64,000 bases of DNA, from the NCBI RefSeq assembly GCF_020085105.1, contig NC_058043.1, positions 14,417,167 through 14,481,166 on the forward strand, in the 5' to 3' direction. The notes below the pieces were generated by a model. That model saw only the letters and a list, made by a program, of their open reading frames with translations, was not told the DNA's origin and searched no databases. Source of the DNA: Siniperca chuatsi (lineage: Eukaryota > Chordata > Actinopteri > Centrarchiformes > Sinipercidae). Below are positions 49,457-60,628 of this stretch, one piece after another (position 1 is the stretch's first letter; each line of letters opens with the position of its first letter). The translations under genes were made by a program, and so were the position numbers.

Positions 49457-52400
49457 GGAGTACTTGAATCTGTCTCTGACTCTGTCCCTCTGGAAAAAAA
49501 ATAAAAAAATTCAATTAATTCATTCAAATTAAATTCAAAAGGACTTTATTAGTACAACAGTCCAATATAGTACTTGCCAAAGCACTGTATAAATATTGAC
49601 CTAACTTGTGTATATACAAATATGTAAATGTATGTATATAATGTGTAACAATCAAGGACTCAATGAGATGTTTTTACTATGTAACGGCAACAGTAATTTT
49701 AACAGTATTTTAAAAATAACAGTGGTAAAAATAGAAAAAAAACATAAGAGAATTTAATAACATTAACTATAGATCAAACAGATCAGTCGCTGTCCGTCTC
49801 ATTGTTCTCTCTCTTGCTCTTCCCTCAGTGTGGAAGTGCAGGGCTGTTGCCACAAAGGTGTGTGATTAACTCTGCGTGAGTCAGATACAGGTGTTTCGCC
49901 TCTAACAACACCCCCTTCCCCAGGTTTTTTAGGTTTATAGTTATGAGGCAGCCTGCATCTTCACACGCAAGCCTGCTGTCAGTCAGGAGCCGTGGCGCAC
50001 AGGCTATCATTCATCACACTGGAGACAGTTGGAGGGTCTGCAGCTGGGGTGTCTGTGTTTACACATTGACAGATTTAGACCAGCTTAGATATGACTGATC
50101 TCTCTCATGGGAGGAAAATTGATAGCAGAAACAGGTAGAGTTTGCACTTACTATGGTTAAGGATAACAACCACTGATACAAGTTGTATTAAGCACCATAA
50201 CAGAGAGAAACAGAGGTAAATCTGGGTTTTCAGATAAGACACACACACGCTGAGGATCTAAATGATTTTCTGGACACCAACAGGGCATTCTTACTAATTT
50301 ACATTAAAGGAGTTTGAACAGAGTCTGGGGTCTTCAGTCCAATCTAGAGCCCTGCCCTGTATTGCAGGCTCAGCTTGTCATCATGAGGACTATTACCAAT
50401 GTATGATAATGGTGATGACTGGTATTGTCACTTGCCGGGAGTAATGCAATGTGGATTTTCCTGTAAGGTCACAAGAGTGACGCAAAACCCGTGTCTCAAG
50501 AGCACAAACTGAGTCATCTATCCAAATAAAATACAATATACCTGGTGTGAGTACAGCACTTTCAGATGTCTATCGTCTTGTGTTTGAAACGTAGTTGTGC
50601 CAAAGCTGGTCTACACTAGGTATAGGTATAAACAGCTGCCCTCTTCTTCAGATTTTTAGCTTACGTAAATGACCTGTTTTAGGTCACGTTATTTAGTTTT
50701 GTAAAATCATAGTGGCTCAGTGGTTAGCACTGTGTCAAGCTCATACATGAACAAGTACTGTAGAACAGAACAGAAGACATCTTAAAGGATAGAATCACAT
50801 TAAAATCCCATCCAAATATTTGGATATGTGTTTTAGTTAGCCAAGTGGGTATCTTTCAGAGTTACAGTCTTTTTAGTACAAAATTCCCTCCTTGTTTTAC
50901 CATCCAGCCGCTACAGCTCAGCAAGCAAACAGTCCTGGGAAATGTCTTACTCAAAAGACTCCAACTTTGGGCTGCAACTTTGGAAAACACCCACTTGATT
51001 TAAGGTGAACTGAAATGCATTTTTGCACAGAAGATTTTGTCCCCCATCTCTTACATTGGAGTCACAGTACAAAGGGATCTCTTCACTGCCAGTATCGACA
51101 GGTGGAACAATTACAGTGACCAATAACTTTATAAATATGTTTGTTTTAAGACTGTGAATGTGAACTTTTAAAGCAGCCATAATCAATATTTTTATAACAA
51201 TGGATCAAGTGACGATGTGTAATGTAAAGAGTCGCTTGTAGTAACGAACCTACAGAGAGTTACCACTAGACTCTGCGGTTCCACTCACTGTACGGAAATT
51301 TATAGTGTCTTTCAGCTTTTCAATTTCCGGCCCAAAATCTGACTGATTTGATTCAACCTCACGACTCTGAGCAGGCAGCTGTTTTTAGCAAAAAAATCCC
51401 AACCAAAACACAACTTCAAATGAATGTTAATGTTGCTCCGTATCTGTTGGATGTGTGATAAGTAACTGTTTGCTAACATGTTCGCCATATCAACTTAAAA
51501 TAAACTTGACTTGACTTAAAGGTAATAATATGTCAGTGTCTTGTTTACAGCTTGTTTTCACTGCCCCAAAGTGGCTTAAAAAATCTATTGTTGCAGGTTT
51601 AAATATACCCCAGTTTAATTACTGTTCCAATGGCCAAAAACGGAAATTGAAAGGATTTTACAATATATAGTAGGCTTTTGATACAGTAAATATACCACCT
51701 GAAAACCTTTCCTCCTTCCTGAAACAATAAATCTTTCTTTTTTCTTATTTTACCTATTTCCCTTTTTCATCCCTCTCCCTGCCTCTCGTTTCTCCCTCCT
51801 TTCTCTCACCCACACGGCTGCCCTTGGGCAGGCAGCACTAAAAATAATTGAAATAGTGATACACTGTTAAGCAGCCTTTATGAGCAGCTGGAAACTGCAG
51901 AGGTACTGCCTTCATCTGCAACTCGTCAGTGATCGCTGGAAAATATGGGCCAGTGATGGAGTGATAACAGTAATGTGAAGGCTGCTCTAGTTAAAGGATG
52001 TTCGGGATTTGCGGCTTTGCTTGCTAATGAGCAGGTAACTAGCAGCCAGTGTTTCCATTCATGTTACAAAAAGATGCTGTGTTTCCATTACATCAAAATA
52101 AACGGCTGGCAAAAGTCCAAATTAATTTGGAGAGAAACAAAACAGTAAAACTTTACTTTAACTTCTAACTATTTAGCATTGATAGGCAGTATATACACAT
52201 TTAATAAATGACTTATAACACAGTATTATATAGTTGTATGCAGATATAAGTGTTTATTAATGTATTTGTCAACAACTATAACCTCTTCTGTGGTCACCCA
52301 TAAGTGGAGGCTGCTGTATAAACAGATAATGAATGACAATATAGTAAAACACAGTTGTAATAATATAAAATATGTCTTTATAGGAGAAGTTATAATTGTT

Positions 52401-53913
52401 GACAAATGCTGGACATTATTAAACACTTGTGTTGTCTTTATATCTCCTTACAATTACATTATAATGTGTTATAAACCATTTCTAAAATATTTGTATAGTG
52501 CTTACAAATGCTAAATAGTCAAAGAGCTAAAAGTTAAGTGGTTTCCTTCAGGTACATTGTATGGTTTCAATACACTTTTTTACCAATAGAAAGGACAAAG
52601 TTGACCTAAAACAATGAAAATAGAGCCATTAACCAAGAAAACGCAACTGAAAGCACAAGCCCCACCTCGTTCACTTAGCAATGATGAAATATATGAAAAC
52701 ATGTCTTTATGTTTGGGGTGTGAAGCTTGAAAAGGACTATGACTGGAGACAGATTCAGGTTACCTGAAATGACTGGGCATGTGGCTGCATGGGGCAGCTT
52801 CTAACCTGTGCTGAAAAGGACAGACACCCCGAGGGTCGGACTGCGGCAGCTGGTATGTTTCTAAAAACAGGCAACCCGCTGCCCCTCCACCGCTTCCTCC
52901 TCCTCCTCCTCCGTTCTTCACAGCAGACGCTGATCTCTGTCTGTCTTCAGAAGGAAGCAATTATTGAGTCAGAGGGAAAGACGCCTCCTTTTAATAAACT
53001 CACATCAAATCATCCGATGACTGACAGCCTCAGAGTGTGACTCACTTGTTAGACGGAAATGGAGAGTGAAAAGGTTCAACAATGACAAAAAGAAAACTGA
53101 ATTAGAGGTCTTAAGAGAGGCAGAGTCATGCAGTCAGGACAGAGCTTCAGGCACCAGACGGCCTAAGCTTTCATCCTCCTTAATTTCTCTCCTCATAAAC
53201 AGCATTTCCCTCCTCCACTCGAGCAGTGTAACCTGGCTACGGTACCTTCTATTACTGCCTCCCCTGTCTTTCTAGCTGCTGTCCTCTCTCTCTCTCCTCT
53301 CCCTGTCTGTCTGACTGTATGACTCTTACCCTCTGTCCTATGTCAGCTCAGTCTCTTACATAAGGTTGACCTGGTAAAATTCCACAGTGCTCGCTTGCTC
53401 CCTGCTCCTCTAACTTCTAAGTGTTTCACCCTGTAGCGACAGCAATATGTTACTGTTCAGATCCAGCCGCCCACGCATAGGATGTTTTTCCAGCTGCTCA
53501 CAAACAAGCTACCTCACTATAGATGAGGCTTGAATAGAGGAGAGGCTTTACTTTTAAGGGAGTCCATAATGTGAAAACACTGTGTCATTGTTGTGAGTGG
53601 TCTTGCCTCCCGATCTGGAGTGTTTCTTGAAGCTACTCATGTGAATTGGGGACACTTTGGCTGCCACTGATCTGATGGACACGAAATAGCACTTTTAAAT
53701 TTTAAATTACGCTTGGCTAAATGTGCACACAGTGAACATCAGATGCTGTATCTGATATGGTAGTATTACTATTTTTACTTATTTTTACTATATTCAGTTT
53801 GTCCTTTAAAAAAATGTTCTTTTTAGGTTGCTGTACAAATTTTACTAAGTTTTTTATTGTGTGCAGCTGTAATAAACAAAATTCGAATGTTTGACTACAA
53901 ATTAAACCTGCAA

Positions 53914-53965
53914 TAACTACGTGGCTACGTAGTTATGTTATGTGGCTACGTAGTTAGGCTATGTG
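53914..53965. repeat. Tandem hairpin motif (TAACTACGT/ACGTAGTTA)
   Basis: Positions 53914-53935 form nine-base inverted arms around a GGCT loop. The core GTGGCTACGTAGTTA is repeated immediately downstream with an ATGTTATGTGG spacer. Confidence 0.85.
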
Positions 53966-55280
53966 GGGGCAGTGGAAACAAATTGTGAACACCACATTGA
54001 CAAATCATTGCCATTTAAGTTGATATGTCCAATATTCACTCTCTTTTAGCTCTGTTTTTGGTCTCTACCAACTCCTGAGAAAAATATCTGGCTCTTTAGC
54101 TGCTAAATGCTCCCCTATGTTCACCAGTTAGTCGCTAACTGTGTCTGTCTGCTGTTTGGTGCTGAGCTGGTAGAGTAAAGTGGGTTTTTAGAGCTTTTTC
54201 TACTGAAAAATGATGCTATGAGAGCGGTGAGAGTGAACCAAAACAATAAAGTTGGGGGCAGATTTGGGCAACAATTTCTCTGTAAGTCCTCTTTCACATT
54301 ATCACATTGTTTTCACATTGTCATTTGATATATACATACAGTATTTGTGATAAAAATCGATTATAGCTGCTTTAATGAACATTTTAGTCTCACTCAACCC
54401 CCATCATTGCACCACAACATCTTTTCAATTTCAATTGCTGTACAGATTCCGTTTCATCTTTACTTTAGAAAATGGCTCACATCACCAGTTCCAGCAGGTA
54501 AAAACCGCAGCAGGAGAGCATACTATAACTCAGAGATCACAGATAACTCGTCTGATGAGTCACAGACCGGAGGATGACAGATGAGACCTATCAGTTAGCT
54601 TTGGGATGTAACATGACACCACCACACAGGCAGGACTACACACACACACACACATACACAGTCAAACATGACAGATATAAAGTCACATATTAAGTGCTTT
54701 CTGCTGCATTACTCATGTCCATTTGAAATCCATAGGTCCACAGAGTGGAACAATAAAATGGATCAGTTACACACATCCTGGCTAATGCAACTCACAAACA
54801 GACTGTGTTGTTTGGAGACACTGAAAAGTGGAAGGTCAAAAACAGAAAGTAGTGACATCGCTCAAGCTCCATCAATTTGTTTCTTTGTTTTTCTAAGCAA
54901 TGACATCTCAAAAATCACATCTGAATATGTTTATATACTATGATCACAATGATGTTACTTATCAGGTGACCAAATAACTCCAATGTGCATATACAGTGTA
55001 CGTTAAGTGCATATATTGAACTGTAGCTCTGTGCAGGTCTGGCATTTGTTGTACAACACGACCTGTACTTCTCTCCAGTTCATTAGTCCATAATCTCACC
55101 AGAGTTTACACAGCTGTGACAACCTGGATCTCTAAACACTGTGCATTTGCCCAAAATGGAAGATAACTGAATCAATCGTTACAGTGATGTCAGAAATCCA
55201 AGGTTCTTGGTCTTTTGCTCACTCCTCCCCCCTTCCAACTTTTTGCCCTCACAGTCTGAATAAATCATGCAATATTTCCA

Positions 55281-55340
55281 ACACTTAAAATAGGAACTCT
55301 ACTTTTTGTAGACACTTAAAATAGGAACTCTACTTTTTGC
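55281..55340 (+). repeat. 31-bp tandem duplication
   Basis: ACACTTAAAATAGGAACTCT plus ACTTTTTG occurs twice with a 31-bp period (starts 55281 and 55312), nearly identical, so recent. Confidence 0.9.
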
Positions 55341-57310
55341 GTGACAACTGTGCAAGTCAGCTGTTTGGCAATCCCTTTTCATTTCATCCATAACACAGCA
55401 AAGCCTCCAGCACAACGTGAAACATTTTTCTCTTCCTTGCTCAGATTATTCAACAAGCTCATGAAATTCCTTCTGCTTCGAGCCCATGGGCTGCTGTGAG
55501 TCAGTCATTCACTGCTGTGTAAGTAGCAGAGCAGACTGGCAGAGATGAAGCCAAACACTTCTGTCCCTGACTTGAACTGCACATGGTTTTCAGAGCCGAA
55601 CACCAAAGAGGGTTTTTTTCCCTGACCTGCAGGTTAGTCAACCCAGAGTGCAAACATCATTGCTCCAGTCCTTGGACAGTGCTAACACAGTTCTAAGAAT
55701 CAGGTTAATTTGTAGGTACATTTTGTTGAATTTTATCAAAGTTTTCTCACAGCTGAGTACAGTAAAATGTTGTAGCCATGGATAAATCTCCACAGAGAAG
55801 TGTGATATGTTTAAGCATTGGCAGATGTGAAACAAAGCAAAGGCCTGAATAGTCAAATGACTGTAACTACAATAAAACAATGCACAATAATGTATTACAT
55901 TGTTTATATATCCCTGCACATGTAAATGTATGTACAAATGCAAGTTGCAACACACTTGTAAGCCACACGCACACAGGCTGAAGACACGAAGAAGAACAAG
56001 TTTTACTGCTGGAAGGAGGGAGGATGAATCCTTTATTTAACCCTTTAGGGTGAGGTAAAAACACCTCCATAATACAAGTGTTCAGACTGTGATAACACGC
56101 ACAAGCTTTTCTGCATGATGTTGTAAACTGAGCAATGTTACACCACCACAGCTGGTTCAACCCCCGACCAGCCACCCCCGCCGTTGTACAACAGGATCTC
56201 GTCGTTCCCACATTTCCTCCAGCATCATTGCCACAGAGCTGATCAAGACAGATGGTCTCATGAGTTTAGTATTCTGCTGGCTGGCTGCACGGACTCGCTG
56301 GCTGGCTGTCCTCACTCTGCACAGAGAGGCTGGCTAATCATTTGTCAGCCCCTGTGGGGTATGAGGCCAGCATGTCAACAACGGGCCCAGTGTTTCTCAG
56401 GCCAGCGATGGAGATTAGAGAGTGAGGCTGATCCAGCCACTCTGCGAGGGGGGGGGGCAAAAGGAAGCAAGCAAGGGAGAGAGGGTGGTATTCCTGGGTC
56501 TGTCTCAGGGAGGGAATGCAGCTCAGACTGTGTTTTGCAACAGTCACGGCCGTTTGGGACTGACAGAAGGGGCACTAGAGGCATATTATGTTTGCCAGCC
56601 ACATTAACACTGGCACAAAGGCACCCCTAACGTGCAAGAGTATCTATTTCATCACATCAGGACACATGTATGGTGTTCCCCTAATGCAAAGAACGTCTAT
56701 GTTTTCTCTGAGAGGTGTTGTGCAACAATGTTCCAGGTCAAAAGGCTAACCCATGGAAATCTACAGACAAACTCGGGGGAAATGGTTTCAGGCTTACAGG
56801 ACAAAACATGTTTCTTCAGATTATGAGTGAACCAAAACATTAGGACCAAGAAAATCATTTCAGCCTTCATGCAGGTTGACTCCCCTCTGTTATCAGTTGT
56901 TCAAACAGCCCTGTGCTACACAATGTACCTGCTGCCCACACAGCTGCAGGAAGCTCCACCTTCACGCCATCACCAGCAACACAATATGTCTCGTTCTGAG
57001 ATTTCTCACCTCAGGCCTCCAGCTCCTCATATACACACACACATACATACATATTCCCATTCTGTATGTACAAGTAAGTGCCAGATTTCAACAGTCCTAC
57101 AGGCAAGGCAGACTGTGTGAGTCCAGGTGAAGATGATAAAATATACACATCTGACATCTAGTGGCTGAGCAATGTAAATGTCCACACTCAGGAAGTGGTA
57201 GACTTTATGCACCAGGGTGAATAAAATGAACATAAACTGTACAGTATCGAGGCTAAATCTATCAGTGTGGACCACTTTTTAAAGGGAAACATATTTTCTC
57301 ACTTATCGAG

Positions 57311-57856
57311 TCAAGTAAATTTTATTTATATTAGAGCTGCAATGTTATTAGTTGATTAATCAATCAGTTGATTGACAAAAAAAAAAAAAATCAGCGACTA
57401 TTTATAATCGATTAATCGTTTGAGTCAAGCAAAAATACCAAAAAATTAGATGGTTACAGGTTCTCAAATGTGAGACTTTGGCTACATTAGCAGCTACCAG
57501 TATAACATCCAAATCTCCAACCAAACTGCATGGCAGCAGTTGAGTTGCATTGTGGGTAAAGTGGGATCCAGGTTTTAACAAGGAAGAAGAATGTGTGGAA
57601 TAAAAATATATCTCTGGTTCTGCTGCATCAATTTTGATCCTTTTTTAACTGTATATCATGAGTCAGACAATGTTATAGAAGTACAATGCTAAATCGGTGG
57701 AGTACTCGATTAATGGAGAAAGTTATTGGCAGATTAATCGATAATGAAAATAATAATTAGTTGCAACCATAATTTATATAGCCCAAAATCACAAATTTGC
57801 CTCCAAGGGCTTTACAATTTGTACAGCATGCAACAACCTCTATCCTTAGACATTAA
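57311..57856 (+). repeat. Dispersed repeat split by a hAT-type element
   Basis: TCAAGTAAATTTTATTTATA at 57311-57330 continues as TTTATATAGCCCAAAATCAC after 57772, then TTTGCCTCCAAGGGCTTTAC. Together they form one familiar fish repeat start. The pieces are separated by the hAT-type insertion at 57332-57771. Confidence 0.6.
57332..57771. mobile_element. Non-autonomous hAT-type element with 8-bp target duplication
   Basis: A 440-bp element starting TAGAGCTGCAATGTTATTAG and ending in the complement of TATGGTTGCAACTAATTATT, an imperfect terminal inverted repeat. It is flanked by the direct repeat ATTTATAT at 57324-57331 and 57772-57779. An 8-bp duplication and TAG(G)GCTGCAA-like ends are typical of hAT transposons. 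The interior has no transposase frame. Confidence 0.8.
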
Positions 57857-59432
57857 AAATTATTTAATACCTGGAACAAAACAGACTGCGTATGACGTTG
57901 GCGCGGATTATCAGTGAAATCAAAGCTGCTCAAACATAAACAAGATGTTAATCTGAATCCACTGTCTGCACACAAGAACAGGGCAGAAACACTGAGCCCA
58001 CACTAATCACACACAAGATCCAGTCAGAGTTTCTGCAAATGAAGTGATTTTGACTATTCACAGAGAGGATAAAACCTTCAATGTTGGCTTGCAGTAGAAG
58101 AATTAACTGTAGGTGGAACAGGCTGTACTAAAGAAAAACATTGAGTTTCATCACCAGCCATCTTACGTCAAGATGACTAACAAGATAGGCAGCAGCATAC
58201 CTCCTTTATGTCCCTGAACAAACCCTTCCTGTAACTGATATGTCCTCAAATCAGGCTTGTTCACCACAAAAGATAAGTGTACATGAAAAAATTACATTAC
58301 ACTGTACAGATTGTAGTGGAAAATGCTATTCATTGTGTAAGTGAAAGTACTGGTATGAAGGATGAAGAAACTGAGTTGTCTGGTCAACATAAAAGACTAT
58401 CAAACATTTTATCACTACTAAGTTTGTCAGTAGTCACAACCCAAAGTGTGCTTCAATCAGACTCATATCCTTCATGAATGACAACTAAAACTCTAAGTGG
58501 TTGTAAATTCAAGGTGTGCACGGTAATTGCTTAGCACTGTGACGTTCTCTGCCCGGTTTAGCAACTAATTCTTAACCTATTAATCAAATGAGAATCACAT
58601 GTTCACATGTGATTCAGCAGAATTCTTTTGCCCATATGTCCTATATAAGAAACCACTCCCTCCATTGACTCTGATTGGGACTTTATGTGAAAGTGAGTAC
58701 CAACCATCAAAGAGAAAGGCTCAGGAACTGGACTGACAAAACCCAACTCACTTAGTTTTCCTAATTTTCCCTCCCTATTGAATTCTTGCTTTAGTGATGT
58801 AATATGCAGACAAGATTTGAGCCAATGAAATGCTGCCTCCACGCAATCACTGAAAAAACAATAGTTTAACTTATTTAATTTATATTGAACCATTGTTCGA
58901 TGCAGGTCTGCCTTATTCTGTGTGCATATTCCACAGAAATTTAAAAATATTCCTATAAGAGGATTGCATTACAGAAAGGTGAAATAATCTCATCCCATGG
59001 GGAGAATTTTGTTTTAAAAAAATACTTATGACTTTCCTGACAAAATACATAACATAACAAGCATAACAGGAATTTGAGTACAATGACAGACTCTGAGAAG
59101 TGTTTTGTCATTTGACATTTGAAAGTGCAGTTTGCAAATTTAAATATTTGCTTGAAATAAGGAAAAGTAAGGGCTAACAGTGCAATCATTTGAGAAAAGT
59201 ATACTATACATGCCTCAAGACCTTGACCCTCGGAACAAGATGTTTTATAATTTACTGAAGTGAGTTGGGTTGATTTTAATTGTGATAATTAAACTGTGTC
59301 TTAATTCAGAAGAATCCAGGGAAACATTTGTGAAAAAGAACATTATTTTAGTCAAGTATCTTATCATTTGTTCTTATTTCACCCGAGGCCAACTGGGTAG
59401 GAAAGATGTTTGCAAATATGGATACAAGGCAG

Positions 59433-59680
59433 AATAGTGGTTTGGCTGTTAGCGCTGTCACCTCACTTTAATTGTTTTCCAACTAGTGTTTTCACGTTTC
59501 CCTGAATTCACAATGGTTTTGTCTGGGTGCTCAAGTTTCCTCCCACAGTCCAAAGACTTGCACGTCAGGTAGACAGGAGGCTCTCTCTTACACTCTCCAT
59601 AGGTATGAGTGTCAATGACCTAATTATTGATTGACAACCTGTCCATGGTGTTCCGCTGCCTTCAGTCAAGCTTAGCTAGT
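59433..59680 (+). repeat. Degenerate dispersed repeat (TTTCCTCCCACAGTCCAAAG class)
   Basis: GGCTGTTAGCGCTGTCACCT at the start, then GGGTGCTCAAGTTTCCTCCC and ACAGTCCAAAGACTTGCACG in the centre. This ordered set marks a very common fish dispersed element; the copy is diverged. Confidence 0.6.
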
Positions 59681-59689
59681 GTCCCCTTT

Positions 59690-59750
59690 CTAGTTATATG
59701 TATAGTACTATTTCATACAAATGATGTTCAAAGTGCTTTACAGGATAATA
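59690..59750 (+). repeat. Short retroelement-like fragment
   Basis: TTTCATACAAATGATGTTCA followed by AAGTGCTTTACAGGATAATA: the same dispersed motif class as near 2323 and 35336. Confidence 0.4.
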
Positions 59751-60246
59751 AAACAAACAAGCTATGTGGTTTTCAAAGTGACCAAGAGCTTTGAAAACAA
59801 GTAGCCTGTACCTGTGGCAGCAACAAATTTTCTGAACAAATATAAGGCTTGTTTAATATTGTATTAAAAAGACCATTTAAAAGACTGTATGTCTGTAGGT
59901 TTATGCAAATGTCTAGGGAGGAAATATGTCAAATTTGCTTGTATGGATGACATGTGTTGGTTTTGCATGCAAATGTACATGCAAAACCAACACTGAGGTG
60001 AATGCAAAACATGACAACAAGAAAATGAAAACATTCAATAAAATGAAAAATCATTAGCGGTATCTAGGTTGATACTTATTTCTGGTTTTCTTAACGGCAC
60101 ACTGGTTGCAGTGACAAAGTTAATGTAGTATAAATTTTCACTAAGGTAACATGATAAGCCAAAAGGACATTGAGAGAAGAGAATCAAAGAGCAAACCACT
60201 AGCAAATGTCAGGAAAATGCTCTGGAAAGATGAACCCCCACCTGCA

Positions 60247-60274
60247 CAACACACACATACACACACACACACAA
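60247..60274. repeat. AC microsatellite
   Basis: Short AC dinucleotide run, slightly interrupted. Confidence 0.9.
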
Positions 60275-60494
60275 GGTGCAAAGTGAGTCTTTCCTTCGTA
60301 CATGCAATGTCATCAAATAAGATGCCACATCCATAGTTCCTTAAGAATTAAGGTTCTATCAGTTTAGACAAAATCACAATAATAGTGCAAATAATACTAC
60401 AGCCATTTATACCATAAATATGTAAATATAGGTCAATATTATAAGAACCATTTCACATGGTTTGCAGTTACTTGGTATTACATCTTCAGGTGGC

Positions 60495-60628
60495 CGGGGA
60501 GGGGCCAATCACACAAATTCGCTTTGAGGCTTACAGCCCAGAGTTTGCATACAACAATATTTCCTAATGTACTGACAGATAAGGACACTGTTGTCATTAC
60601 TAGCTTCCGTCACCGGCTCATCGGCGTC
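60495..60628 (+). promoter_or_regulatory. tas1r3: Probable tas1r3 proximal promoter and 5' UTR
   Basis: A GC-rich GGCCGGGGAGGGGCCAATCA block (GC-box and CCAAT-type motifs) lies about 120 bp before the start codon in an otherwise AT-rich region. No TATA box is evident. Assignment rests on position and motif only. Confidence 0.35.

Larger units (their letters stand above)
49457..57310. other. Intergenic segment; no gene supported
   Basis: No coding gene recognised; frames are short and featureless. Contents: a truncated repeat start at about 50713-50735 (GTGGCTCAGTGGTTAGCACT, resembling a tRNA-like A box), a unique homeodomain-motif-rich stretch at about 51815-52060, a hairpin repeat at 53914-53965, a short CA run near 54635, and a 31-bp tandem duplication at 55281-55340. 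Confidence 0.5.
57860..60480. other. Upstream flank of tas1r3; no other gene supported
   Basis: AT-rich sequence with short featureless frames. Repeat remnants occur at about 59433-59680 and 59690-59750, and an AC microsatellite at 60247-60274. Confidence 0.5.

Noticed and set aside
32000-60000. miR-34a or other microRNA hairpin, considered because of 1p36-like synteny
   Set aside because: I could not find the mature miR-34 sequence or its complement in the window by eye.
60524-60628. Upstream in-frame ATG for tas1r3
   Set aside because: It would add 35 residues before the signal peptide, which is unlikely for a class C receptor; the ATG at 60629 fits the family.
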